A DNA stretch of 64,000 bases. Origin: Symsagittifera roscoffensis (Eukaryota > Xenacoelomorpha > Acoela > Convolutidae). Of the stretch, positions 48,227 to 59,070 are shown in pieces. Numbering within the stretch: the first letter of the stretch is position 1; each line of letters opens with the position of its first letter. Where the stretch lies: assembly GCF_963678635.1 (NCBI RefSeq), contig NC_087070.1, forward strand, positions 44,619,467 to 44,683,466, read 5' to 3'. Position numbers and translations under genes: made by a program. The notes beneath the pieces were generated by a model, which was given only the letters and a program-made list of their open reading frames with translations, made no database searches and was not told the DNA's origin.

Positions 48227-51200
48227 ATGTTTAATTTCCAACATTCACAAATAACACAAGACGAATTCGAAAAATTAGCCAAACAGCTAATTAAATATTC
48301 ATCAGTCTATGCAACATCAAAATTCGATGTTGGGAAAATCAGTTCATCACTACATCTCCCGTTAAAACCAGACGCAGTTTTCAAAAAACAGAGAGCAAGT
48401 AAAGTACCAATTCACTTACATGATAAAGTGAACAGATTACTCGACATTTTAGAACAATACAACATTATATCACCAGTTAATAAAGAAGAACAACCAAAAG
48501 GCAACACATTTATCAACCCTGTTATCATACTAGCTAAAGGAGAATCATTGAAAATCGTTCTCGATGCTAGATACCTCAATTCACTTATAGATGAATCAAA
48601 ATGTAATTGGCCCATTGAACCAATACAAGTTATTTTAACAAAAATAAACGGCAAATACTTTACAACCGCCGATATGAATAGTGCATACAATCAAATGCCA
48701 CTAGATGAACAATCACGACGTTTAACACAATTTGTTATCGGAAACCAACAATATGAATTCAACCGCTTATTCTACGGAATATCCATAGGACCAGCAGCAT
48801 TTTCAGCTTTTATGAGCAAAATTTTTAGACCACTAATACTCAAGAAAAACGCAATCACCTATTTAGACGATGTTTTTATGCAATCACAAACAAAAGACGA
48901 GATGTTCAATGTTTTAGAAAAATATCACCAAATACTTCAGAACGAAAATCTGAAGGCCGCCCCCGATAAATCACACTTCTTTTTGACAAGAGTTAAATTC
49001 TTAGGACATAATATAGAAAGAAAAACAATCACTCCATTGAAATCACGCATTGACGCTATTCAAAAACTTCAACCACCAACAAATAAAAAGAAAATCCAAG
49101 AATTTCTTGGAATGTTAAACTTTTTAAGTAAATATGTTTATAAAATGCAATTATATCTACGACCATTTTATAACATCCTTAGACAACAAAATAATTTTGA
49201 ATGGAACACAGAACATCAAACACGATTTGAAGAAATAAAGAAACTTTTAACTGAACAAATTTCAAACACAATTCCAGATTCAAATCAACCATTTTATGCA
49301 ATGTGCGATGCTTCGAACTTTGGCATCGGTGCAGCACTATTACAATCACATAATGGTACAAATAAAATGAACCTCATATCAGCAAATTCTCGATTATTTA
49401 CTCAAGCAGAGCTACGACTCTCAACTCTAATGAGAGAATGTACAGCCATAATATATACACTGACAGAATATGAATTTCTGATACTTGGATCAAAACATCC
49501 AACAGTTCTATTCACAGACCATAAACCAATCATCTTTCTCTTTACACAAAAATCTAACCCAAACCACCGAGTTTACAGATTTCAACTAATTCTAATGAAA
49601 TTTCCAAACTTACATATAGTTTGGACTGCAGGAAAAAATCTTGCATTACCAGACACCTTAAGTCGAAATACACCACCTGAATTACTTACACGAAAAACAA
49701 CAGTTGAAATACCCAAAAACATAAAATTCTACCTTGCAGAAAACGAAACATCACCCCGATTGGAATGCAAATATGCAGTAAAAACTGATATTGAACAATC
49801 ACAAATAAATAGTTTACAACATTTCCCACTTTATTTAGATTGTCAAAATAATCATTATGAAGTTGATTTACTTGGAACATCAACTTTCAAACCAATCCCA
49901 TATTCTCAATGGATAAAAAATAACACCCAACAAAAACGAACAAAACAACACCTGCCTAAGAAAGACCATTTTCCACTAATTGAAAAAGAAGATTTAACTG
50001 ATAAAATAAATTTATCAGGACCACAAACAAATGATTCAAAATACACAATAAATCAAGTTTTTGACCTTCACGACCCACTTGATACAATACCCTTATCTAA
50101 ATTAGAAATCGAAAACATTTTTCTCCCCCCAACAGAAATAATTACAATTTCAACACTGAAACAATATCAAAACCTTGACCCAGTAATTCGACAACTGAAA
50201 TCATGGCACAAATATAAAACTAAACCTATCAAAGCAGATTCAACCATTCTAGGAAACAAAACACTCCTCCGATACTTTCGCAAATTTAACAACACAACAA
50301 TTAACGAAAATACAGACCTTTTAGAGTATAACCTGAATGAATCTACAGTTCCATGTCTCCCTTTAAGTATGATTCTTATAGCTTTTAATATTTCACATAC
50401 ACAAAATATTAAAGGACACTCTGGATCAGAAAAAACATATTCAAATTTTATACAAAATTTTTATTTCCCAAATGCACCAATTTGGATAAAAGTACTATGC
50501 AATGACTGTATAGTATGTCAACTAAATAAACCTTACCCAAATCAAAAACAAATAGCACAAAAACAAGATTTTAAAGGACAAAGTTTGTACTTTAATCATC
50601 GTATCTCATTTGATACCAAAGGACCAATTTCACCCTCATCAGAAGGAAACTCCTACATTATGGTAATTGTTGACGCATTTACACATTATGTAGCACTTAA
50701 CCCAGTACCACATTGTAACGCTTATTACGCTTACACAACACTCTATGAACACTGGATAGCAAAATTCGGACTACCAGAAATTTTAGTTACAGACAACGGT
50801 ACAGAATTCATAAATAATGAAATTATCACACTATGTCATTTATATAACATTAAACACAAACCACGTACATCTCATGCACCTTGGACAAACGGCTTAGTCG
50901 AAGGTATGAACCGTTCATTACAAGAATATCTTAGATGTATCATCAACGGAAATGATACAAAATATACCGAATGGTCAGCAGATGTAAAATTATTTCCCTT
51001 AGCATATAATTCACAAATTACGACAACTTTAGGAATGTCACCATACGAAATGGTTTTTAACCAAAAGCCACGCAAACCAATAATGTTTACAGCAAATTCT
51101 CATAAAAACGCACAAGGTTATTGTCAACCAAATAAAGACTCAATTTGTTATAACCTACCTTTACATACACACGATGAAGATCATTTTCATCACCCACAAA

Positions 51201-51877
51201 TTCTTAAACTAGCCTCCGGTACACACACCGAATGGATTCTAAATAGAGATAAAAAAAAACACAATGAAATTTATCAAAAAATAACAAAAAAAATATTACA
51301 AAGACAAAACATTAATGAACAAATCAATTCACGTTTTACACCAGCCTCCGAATTAAAAATTGGAACATTTGTTTTAATACCTAATTTTAATACTCAAAAA
51401 GGAATTTCTAAAAAATTACAACCCCTTCGAAAAGGACCATACCAAATAATTGCAAAACCCACTGATGTCACATATAAAATTACCGACTCAAACAAAAAAG
51501 AAATCGTTCAACATCGAAACAACCTATTACCTTATTACCCAAAAGAATACGCACTCCGCGAATTAACTCAATTATATTCTTTCACAGGATTAAAAATCAT
51601 TCAAAATGAACCACATCTGAAAAACACAGAACAAAATGATAACCCCACCGAAAATCAAAACACAAAACCAACCGTCACCAAAAACAATACACAAAACCAT
51701 AAAGAATCCCCAAAACAAAGAAAAAATAGAAAAATGACCGAACAAATAATACCCCAAGAACAAATCGACAAATCAGAAAATAGAAAAACAACAAGACTCC
51801 GAAATCAACCACGTAAAAACTATAAAATATTCATCCCCCAATCTAAAATTTTAAAGAAAGTGGAATTTCAAAAGTAA
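48227..51877 (+). CDS. pol: Pol of element B: reverse transcriptase, RNase H, integrase (1,216 aa)
   Basis: RT: Asp149 in TTADMNSAYNQM and YLDD at 212-215, with DARYLN in place of the commoner DYRxLN. RNase H: Asp361 (CDAS), Glu404, Asp431 (TDHKP), Asp476 (LPDTLSR). A connection of about 220 residues follows. Integrase: zinc-binding H724/H731 and C761/C764, then the catalytic triad Asp797, Asp856 (TDNGTEF) and Glu892 (VEGMN) in D-D35-E spacing, and a C-terminal GPY-type module (about 1069). It copies element RNA to DNA and inserts it. The frame is open from 47969; ATG 48227 is the first Met and matches no known start rule, so it is probably expressed as part of a fusion in the complete element. 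No protease is encoded. Confidence 0.93.
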   Translation: MFNFQHSQITQDEFEKLAKQLIKYSSVYATSKFDVGKISSSLHLPLKPDAVFKKQRASKVPIHLHDKVNRLLDILEQYNIISPVNKEEQPKGNTFINPVIILAKGESLKIVLDARYLNSLIDESKCNWPIEPIQVILTKINGKYFTTADMNSAYNQMPLDEQSRRLTQFVIGNQQYEFNRLFYGISIGPAAFSAFMSKIFRPLILKKNAITYLDDVFMQSQTKDEMFNVLEKYHQILQNENLKAAPDKSHFFLTRVKFLGHNIERKTITPLKSRIDAIQKLQPPTNKKKIQEFLGMLNFLSKYVYKMQLYLRPFYNILRQQNNFEWNTEHQTRFEEIKKLLTEQISNTIPDSNQPFYAMCDASNFGIGAALLQSHNGTNKMNLISANSRLFTQAELRLSTLMRECTAIIYTLTEYEFLILGSKHPTVLFTDHKPIIFLFTQKSNPNHRVYRFQLILMKFPNLHIVWTAGKNLALPDTLSRNTPPELLTRKTTVEIPKNIKFYLAENETSPRLECKYAVKTDIEQSQINSLQHFPLYLDCQNNHYEVDLLGTSTFKPIPYSQWIKNNTQQKRTKQHLPKKDHFPLIEKEDLTDKINLSGPQTNDSKYTINQVFDLHDPLDTIPLSKLEIENIFLPPTEIITISTLKQYQNLDPVIRQLKSWHKYKTKPIKADSTILGNKTLLRYFRKFNNTTINENTDLLEYNLNESTVPCLPLSMILIAFNISHTQNIKGHSGSEKTYSNFIQNFYFPNAPIWIKVLCNDCIVCQLNKPYPNQKQIAQKQDFKGQSLYFNHRISFDTKGPISPSSEGNSYIMVIVDAFTHYVALNPVPHCNAYYAYTTLYEHWIAKFGLPEILVTDNGTEFINNEIITLCHLYNIKHKPRTSHAPWTNGLVEGMNRSLQEYLRCIINGNDTKYTEWSADVKLFPLAYNSQITTTLGMSPYEMVFNQKPRKPIMFTANSHKNAQGYCQPNKDSICYNLPLHTHDEDHFHHPQILKLASGTHTEWILNRDKKKHNEIYQKITKKILQRQNINEQINSRFTPASELKIGTFVLIPNFNTQKGISKKLQPLRKGPYQIIAKPTDVTYKITDSNKKEIVQHRNNLLPYYPKEYALRELTQLYSFTGLKIIQNEPHLKNTEQNDNPTENQNTKPTVTKNNTQNHKESPKQRKNRKMTEQIIPQEQIDKSENRKTTRLRNQPRKNYKIFIPQSKILKKVEFQK

Positions 51878-52702
51878 TTTTAACATTATACTTCACTATC
51901 TTGAAACCTTCAAAACATTTTTCATTTACATTTTTCAAAATAACATGCTGACAAGTACGTAATAATTCTAGTTCAAAATAGACCAATAGGATTCATCCAA
52001 TCCGTCACTTTCTCTAACTCAAACTAAGACCAATTAGACGAATCATATAGAACTCCAGGCACATCTATAACTATAACTTTACGACCTCCAGGTCAAAAAT
52101 AAGCAAACCACTCCAACTTGACAACTAAAATAAATATCACCATAATACCGTACCCCTCCCTTATCTAATAACCCAAAGATCAACAATATTTCCCCAACTC
52201 AGACCACGAATACCCCCAAAGCAAATTTGTTAACTTAGCCTAAAGTAACAAAATGAACATTTTAATTAGCCTAAAGTATAAAAATCTCACCATACCCCGG
52301 ATCATTTGACAAACAAAAATAAAGAAAAAGACGACCTCCCAGTCACCATAAAAATTGCCCCCAACAATTTTTTACAAAACTCAACCCACTTGTCAAAAAA
52401 CTAATAAATAATCCGACCACACTAGAAAATCGCCTCAAACAGCAAAAAATATTCGACCAAGAGATCATTTCTTAAATGCTCTTCTCTCAATCAGTTACTC
52501 AAATACTCATAAATCTTAAACATTTTTTTACAATACTTGAAACCTTTATAATATTTCTTTTTGATATACTTGAATCTTTTCTAATAATCCTAATCATTTT
52601 TTGTAACATTTTTTTAATTTTCTACACTATCCTCGAACTATTCCTCCAACTTTCCAAAACCCTTGATTATATCCACAGGTACGATTTATACAACTTGTCT
52701 AA
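51878..52702 (+). other. Spacer between pol and the env unit, element B
   Basis: Non-coding, AT-rich, conserved with A. A pyrimidine-rich tract runs into atccacag|gtacg with AG at 52677-52678, the best candidate acceptor for a spliced env message. The word pattern is kept in all three copies in this window. Confidence 0.6.
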
Positions 52703-52891
52703 ATGATACGAACAATTTTCAGTAGAACCGATATTTTTTTATTGTTTGTAATTTTCATAACATTTTTATCATCCCTCATTTTGACAATATGTAAATGTAT
52801 AAAGAAAGCAATCTTCACATTTGCCCTAGCAACAATCCTTCTAATTCTTTTTTTGGAAGAATACTATAATAAACATAAACCTTCCCACTAA
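52703..52891 (+). CDS. 62-aa two-TM ORF of element B
   Basis: Intact, with the same length and boundaries as in A. Two predicted membrane segments (about 12-27 and 40-51) are joined by a Cys/Lys-rich linker (TICKCIKKA). It is the first AUG after the conserved acceptor. It could be a small envelope-accessory or ion-channel-like protein, or a regulatory upstream ORF of the env message. Confidence 0.65.
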   Translation: MIRTIFSRTDIFLLFVIFITFLSSLILTICKCIKKAIFTFALATILLILFLEEYYNKHKPSH

Positions 52892-52896
52892 AGTAA

Positions 52897-54033
52897 CAAT
52901 TCAAAAATCCATCAAAAATTGCTACCCAACAGTCACAGAATCAGTCTTCACCGACATCATCCCAAGATAACCAAACACCACCTTCAACTACTCAAAATCC
53001 TCAAACATCTACACGAATTTCCTTTCAAGACAATCCATACACTTTTGAAGAACGACATGCTCGTTTATCAGAACCACTAGAACCAGTTCAACGACAAGCA
53101 CCTTTAAGCGAACCAACATATAACCTATACCCAACACTACCACAAGAACTAAGTAGAATAAGAAATTCTAGTCAAAACCAAAATACAGTCGAAATAAATA
53201 GACAAATTATACATCCTCGACGAAACAGAAATCTTCAAACTCCCCGAGTTCATTTTGATATACCTCAATCCCCATCACAAAACACTCCAGAAAACCCCAT
53301 TGGTATATTACCAGAAACCCCTACACTTCTTTCACAACGTAGCACCTCAAGCCTACCATCAGATTACTTAGGTTCAACACCAACATCTGAGCAAATACGT
53401 GAAAATCCTTTCAACCCCACAAACCAAACATCACGATTTCCATATTGGACTACACATTCATTTACACAAGGTGAACCAAATTTAGTCAATGACCCCATAG
53501 ATATTTCTACGGATACAACAACATCCTCATCACTACCAGAAACATTATCACTACCATCAACACCATCAATAAGCCAGTTTTCACCACCACCCTTTAACTT
53601 AAATTTTCCAAATAATCTCGACGCCAGATATCGAGAACAATCATCAATAAATATTCCTTTAAGACTAGATTGGAATACATTTACAGCACCTCCACCACTA
53701 TTTGGACAACATCAAGAAAGTAACCGCCTTCATAACTGGGCACTTAATAGATTACAATATCGCCAAGATATTCACAACGATATCCGTGATCACAATATTC
53801 AAATACTCCAACAAAACAGTTTACAATTAAAGTTTGAAATCACAGTTAAGTTAAATAATATTACCCAACATCCCTACCCATTAAATCCACCTAACATAAC
53901 AGCTCAATCACTACCACCACCGTTTATAACTACTGAAGTAATATACAAATACGACAGATATACCAAAAACACAATTGGCTACATTACATTTTATAATCCA
54001 TACTCAGGATTATCATACACATGTATATTCTAA
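52897..54033 (+). CDS. Open frame of about 379 codons without AUG, before env (element B)
   Basis: Open from the codon after TAA 52894-52896 to TAA 54031-54033 with no in-frame ATG, so ATG-based gene callers would miss it. Residues 1 to about 220 are Pro/Ser/Thr/Gln-rich and disordered; the rest looks folded (LDARYREQ, RLDWNTF, TEVIYKYDRYTKNTIGYITFY). It is conserved in A. It lies in the -1 frame relative to the 62-aa ORF and overlaps the env start by 13 nt. Expression by splicing, frameshift from the small ORF, or non-AUG initiation is needed. No family is recognised. Confidence 0.7.
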   Translation, partial: QFKNPSKIATQQSQNQSSPTSSQDNQTPPSTTQNPQTSTRISFQDNPYTFEERHARLSEPLEPVQRQAPLSEPTYNLYPTLPQELSRIRNSSQNQNTVEINRQIIHPRRNRNLQTPRVHFDIPQSPSQNTPENPIGILPETPTLLSQRSTSSLPSDYLGSTPTSEQIRENPFNPTNQTSRFPYWTTHSFTQGEPNLVNDPIDISTDTTTSSSLPETLSLPSTPSISQFSPPPFNLNFPNNLDARYREQSSINIPLRLDWNTFTAPPPLFGQHQESNRLHNWALNRLQYRQDIHNDIRDHNIQILQQNSLQLKFEITVKLNNITQHPYPLNPPNITAQSLPPPFITTEVIYKYDRYTKNTIGYITFYNPYSGLSYTCIF

Positions 54034-56639
54034 AATTATTAATTTTTCTCCAACTCCTTTTTCTAGTAATCTCAAATCAAAACATAAACCCTTCCCCTCG
54101 TACAGGACCACAAGATTTATTAGTAACACATTACGATTGTGAAGAAAATGAACAAAAAACACTACATAAATATGCAATAAATCAAGTATCACAATGTGAA
54201 ACAGAACCACAAGCTATAGAAACCACAGATGTAATAGCAACACTCTATTCAAAAGCCCGAGCAACAACAGTTACAGGTTATAAATTCACAGCAACATTTT
54301 CCGAAAAGAAAGTACATTGTTCACAAGTCTCGAATGGAAACAAAAACCGACTTGACCATGAATCATTCTATCAAAGTAATATAGAACGTCTTTTACATCT
54401 CAATCCCGACGATTGTAAAAATGAATTACTTAGACTAAACATCACACAAAATAAAAACTCCCAAAGAAAGTTAGTTAATTTTCAAGTTTTTCCAGACTCT
54501 GTACATCAATCACAACTTGAAAGACACCAAGGACATATAAAACTAGACGAAAAATACCCGTATAACGGCGCACACGGACGATTAACCTATGACCTACACG
54601 ATAAACATTGGATACCACACATTGGTATAAATGACCCATCAAACTGCAAAGCAGACACAAAAAATAAAAGATACCAAGAAATAATGTTTTTCGATTGGAA
54701 AATACAACTCGAAAAAATTCAACTAACACGAGATTTATCAGATAATACAATGATCTATCAAGGAATCCGATTACCTTGTAAAAATGATCAAGGTTATTGC
54801 GACCCTACAACGAGAACACAAGCAACAATTGTTTGGTTCCCCGAAGATACATGTACAACATTTCAAGTAGCAAAAATACACGCTCGTATGATAAAATTTC
54901 ACGAAAAATATTTTATACAATCAATTCCATATGAACAAGTCCATCCATCACGAAAACTAAGTTCTAATTTTAGAAACATAGACAATATAGAAAATAAATT
55001 GACACGTTTTCAAATATATCAAGAAACAGAACTTGCATGTAAATACAGGAATCCACTTCACAGAACACAATACTCTGAAATATTAGTTGAATACGAAAAA
55101 GGATTCGACATGACCACTGGAAAAGTAAAAATCGACCCATATGCCACAGGTCATCCTCTAAACGAAGGAACATCCTATATACCAGTTAATTTTGAAAAAA
55201 GCAACGGACAACCTGGTGGACATCTAAAACCCCATGACACCAGAAGCACACGCTTACAAGAATTATCACTAATGAATACTACATATTTCGGTAATATCCA
55301 CTATGATATTCATTTAGATATGAAACTAGATTATACAATTAGCCGAATTTTTCAAGAAATGTCACTCTCCGAATTAGAAACACTACACCACCTATGCGAA
55401 TTAGAACGAACACAAATATTACAATCACTTGCACTAGCAGTATTAAAAATACCCTATGCAGGATACTTATTATCTGGAAATAGATCAAATTTTTTAGACT
55501 ATGAAGGAAACATCTTATGGTTTTATACTTGTACTAAAAAAGTATCACCACTATACGTTTTTGAAGATAAACGATGTTATAAAAGAATCCCTATCTTTTA
55601 TAAGAATAAAGTACATTTCGTGGATACACTTTCACGAAGAACCTATTTCTGGGATACCGCAGTCCCATGTGGATCAGAAAACAGCCACAATGTAGTACAA
55701 CTAAACCCTGATGAAAATAAATATTATCTTCTCACTCCATATCCCACATTAATGCAATCACTCAAAAAATTTTCACCAGAAAGCATTCGCGCTATTGCTC
55801 GAAACCCAAATATAGACTTACAATCAATAGGAATCTATTCAAAATCAGATATTCAACATCACATTAGAACACAACAATTCCAAGAATTATTAACACAAAT
55901 GGACACTATACAAAGACAATCAATAGACCAAAATTTACGCAAACTTGCAGAAACCGCAGGATTTGCCGATATCTACACGCAAGACTATAGCGGATATTTT
56001 AAAGACATTAAAGATTATATATATCTAAACGGTGAAAAATACCGTCCCCAAGATATATCACCAATTAACATTTTTAGCTTTGTTACACTCAAAAATGAGA
56101 TCCTCGATTTTCTAGGATGGCCCTACTACATCTTAGAAAAATTGACTATTTTATACGCAATGTTTAACTTTATTGGATTTCTTTTCTCACTTTTAAAAGG
56201 AATCTACAACACATGTGCTATACACACACAAGTCAATCGACAAGCAAGTGTAGCACGCATACTCTTTGCAGGATTTTTTGGAATCTTTTCTACATCTATA
56301 AACAAAATTCTTTTAGACGCACAAATAAAAGAATATAACACAAAAATAACAACACGACAAAATACATACGACGAAGAACATAACAATGTAGACATAACGC
56401 CAACGGCACCACAATTACCACCCCTACCAAATAACCATCCACTATCCCTAGTCCCACGAAATTTTCGAAATTTAGCCATCACACATAATCCAAATTTTCG
56501 ACTCACCACATCACAAAGTCCCATTCAACATATAATGACACACCAGTCACAAGATGATAATACTTATGAACAAATTATTGAACAACCCCATACCACCGCT
56601 TTTCAGTCTCAAAATAATCATTTTTTTAGCCCACGATGA
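54021..56639 (+). CDS. env: Env-like membrane glycoprotein of element B (872 aa)
   Basis: A signal peptide (residues 1-19) precedes a large Cys-containing ectodomain (Cys near 40, 59, 100, 132, 209, 253, 260, 278, 340, 459, 504, 519, 550). A helical stretch lies at about 440-480 and hydrophobic segments at about 700-730 and 745-760, followed by a polar Pro-rich cytoplasmic tail. N-glycosylation motifs are present. The spacing of C-terminal ectodomain motifs (CTKKVSPLY, CYKRIPIFY, then a VPCG block) recalls the class III-like glycoproteins of chuvirus type found in some invertebrate elements; this is from memory of the pattern, not a search. No clear furin site is seen. It would sit in the cell membrane and could allow spread between cells. 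It overlaps its neighbours at both ends. Confidence 0.78.
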   Translation: MYILKLLIFLQLLFLVISNQNINPSPRTGPQDLLVTHYDCEENEQKTLHKYAINQVSQCETEPQAIETTDVIATLYSKARATTVTGYKFTATFSEKKVHCSQVSNGNKNRLDHESFYQSNIERLLHLNPDDCKNELLRLNITQNKNSQRKLVNFQVFPDSVHQSQLERHQGHIKLDEKYPYNGAHGRLTYDLHDKHWIPHIGINDPSNCKADTKNKRYQEIMFFDWKIQLEKIQLTRDLSDNTMIYQGIRLPCKNDQGYCDPTTRTQATIVWFPEDTCTTFQVAKIHARMIKFHEKYFIQSIPYEQVHPSRKLSSNFRNIDNIENKLTRFQIYQETELACKYRNPLHRTQYSEILVEYEKGFDMTTGKVKIDPYATGHPLNEGTSYIPVNFEKSNGQPGGHLKPHDTRSTRLQELSLMNTTYFGNIHYDIHLDMKLDYTISRIFQEMSLSELETLHHLCELERTQILQSLALAVLKIPYAGYLLSGNRSNFLDYEGNILWFYTCTKKVSPLYVFEDKRCYKRIPIFYKNKVHFVDTLSRRTYFWDTAVPCGSENSHNVVQLNPDENKYYLLTPYPTLMQSLKKFSPESIRAIARNPNIDLQSIGIYSKSDIQHHIRTQQFQELLTQMDTIQRQSIDQNLRKLAETAGFADIYTQDYSGYFKDIKDYIYLNGEKYRPQDISPINIFSFVTLKNEILDFLGWPYYILEKLTILYAMFNFIGFLFSLLKGIYNTCAIHTQVNRQASVARILFAGFFGIFSTSINKILLDAQIKEYNTKITTRQNTYDEEHNNVDITPTAPQLPPLPNNHPLSLVPRNFRNLAITHNPNFRLTTSQSPIQHIMTHQSQDDNTYEQIIEQPHTTAFQSQNNHFFSPR

Positions 56640-58439
56640 GCCGCCAACTTGGATCACTACACCGATCAAATTCCCACCCAACCAATCTTACCTCCCCAAT
56701 CCCAATAATACCACTTTTTGCTTTTCCGCCACCCGATTTTCCATCTAGTAATGTAACATCAGGCATGAATTCCGACACTAATTCACACATCTCAGTTTTA
56801 TATTCCATCTCACAACTCAATAACCCGAATATTGAAACCCCCGATGAATTTGCCGACTCAGAACCATCCCCATCCAATAATTTTCATAACTCTTCTAATT
56901 TTTCTCAACCCCCTTTTCAACCCATATTATCCAATAACCCTGACCCAATCACCCCCACACCCTCTTATGCTTCCCAAGTTACCCCAACCTACTCCTCATA
57001 CCATTCTGACCAATCATCTCATTCTCCAGACACCCCCCGAATCTCCCCAGAGCTAGATAATTTTATTACCCTTCAACAACAACCCTACCACCTTAATACC
57101 CCAACCATAAACCAAATCTCCTCCACAATAAATTCATCCAACCCCCCTACCCCTACACCCTCTTCAAATTATACTGAATCATTAGCACCATCATCCACAT
57201 CAACTGAATCTTCACTCAACACTAATAGAGCTTACCGCACTTTTAAAAGAAAGTTCCCCAACCATCCTTTCCCAGCAAAACCAGGAACAGCCCGTGAATA
57301 CATCAACCACCCCAAGCATACTAACACAAAAGAATTTTTAGCCATCACCTTACCCTCATTCCCACAATACACCTTAAACACCCCCCACGACACTAACGAA
57401 ACACGCAACTTCGTAGATGAATACGTTTTAATGCCCACTCTCTCTTGGACCTCATATTATCATTTTACTAACCCTCTTTGCTTACCATTATCTAACACTC
57501 ACATCGATATAGAGCGAAATACGGACATGCTATATCGACTCACTACACCACTAACCGCTAGACAATTTACTTACGTTGGATATAAAAAATCACTAAACAC
57601 ACACTGCACCTAGAGCTAACGAATATACACTCGAATACTATGATCACAACATCATCAGAGCTAACCAAGATCAATTCTTAGACGACGATCGCTTCGCTAA
57701 TCCACAAATTACCGAGAAATTTTTCATCAAGACACCATATATATTTACACTAAACATCTTCGACCGAAAGTTTGATCACATTATTTCAGAAGCACTAACA
57801 GACACACAAGCATACGAAAGTTTTAAAGAACGCTTCCAAATATTTTCACTAACCTTTCATTTCCTTGCACCACACGAAAGAGATTTACACTGCTCACACG
57901 ATATTATGTTGCGCACTAAACAAACCCACACATATAGTTATTATCGCTTCATCCAAAATCACTTTGACCTACACACACCCTCTAGACAACCACACCATCG
58001 TTTTCAATTCATTAATTCCAAATACACTTCACCATTTTTCCTAAATTTCACATATTGTATTAAAGACACTAACCTTCATGGTATTCTTCGTAATTATGAC
58101 CCCATAACCCAAATGTACATCTTCTGTCCCATCACCAAGACCTTCAACGCCGAAGAATCCCGACCCTTCCTTCTCCCGCACGAGTTTGTACAACCCATAG
58201 AAATCCCAATTTTAGAATTCATCCACAACACTAAATTCAATCACAAATTATATAATCTAATCCAAAACACACCTTATGAGTTTGCAGTTGGCACTGAAGA
58301 ACTAACCACTATTAAGGCACTTCAATTGCTTTGGCCACTGCTTCAGACTAAAAATATCATCCGCATCTTAGCTAAACTACTAACAACTTCAGAACTAATT
58401 CACGACATCTTCCCCCACGGTTTTTTCCCCGACGACTAA
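56636..58439 (+). pseudogene. Post-env ORF of element B (about 600 codons, one frameshift)
   Basis: ATG overlaps the env stop as ATGA, a translational-coupling arrangement. 56636-57613 encodes a Ser/Pro/Thr/Asn-rich N-terminal half, then a conserved part from AYRTFKRKFPNHPF onward. Near 57597-57605 one nucleotide is missing relative to A, and the frame continues as 57614 onward through 57906-58439 to TAA. The C-terminal half has mixed alpha/beta character and aromatic-rich motifs (FFLNFTYCIKD, MYIFCPITKTF). No signal peptide, no membrane segment and no known family. A has the sequence in phase at this point but with stops elsewhere, so the ancestor likely had a single protein. Confidence 0.75.
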
Positions 58440-58442
58440 CAG

Positions 58443-58521
58443 GTAAGTATGAATTAAATGAATATTACTAACTAATTAAAATATTAAAAAACTCACCATA
58501 CTTTATTCATGTTTTCTTTAG
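58443..58521 (+). other. Candidate 79-bp intron just after the post-env stop codon
   Basis: AACAG|GTAAGT donor, a TACTAAC branch word and TTTTCTTTAG acceptor, all textbook. It begins two bases after the TAA of the post-env ORF, so it would be a 3'-UTR intron. Element A lacks this region. Confidence 0.55.
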
Positions 58522-58718
58522 ATTTTTAGCCTTCATCCGACGATCACCTACAAAAACCACAAAAGACAAATAAAAATCGCAAATTTCATCAAACAGATTT
58601 CAAAAATTCTATTAATCTCTTACACTTATAAATTTATAAATTTAATACCAATGCAATAAATTCATTTCTAAAATTTTCCCCACAAGCAGTAAATCTAATT
58701 ATGATGAAATAAATAATA
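58522..58718 (+). other. AT-rich 3' region of element B
   Basis: Non-coding, with AATAAA-type words near 58652 and 58710. It ends at the junction with host-like sequence at 58719, where about 5 bp of microhomology (aatcg) is shared. Confidence 0.5.
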
Positions 58719-59070
58719 AATCGAATCAATTATAAACACCGATGATAATTTTTGTTAAGTTAACTTGAAAAACAATAAATATATATTTTAGATGATTTTC
58801 CATCTTAACAACCATCGCATCTTATACTTAATAGAGGCCAATTTATGATACTTTAACGGTACCAATACTTTTACGGTAGATGATTACAATATCACAACAA
58901 GCTGCCAGGCAAACCACATGAACTGAAATTTAGCCGCTACTGGTCTGAAATATATATATAAATATGATGGGGTGGGGTGTTGTCATCCATGGATGACGTG
59001 ACCATCCATTAGGTATAGATCATAGTTGTCACTATGTATTATATGGCAACCAATTGGTACCATGTAAAAG

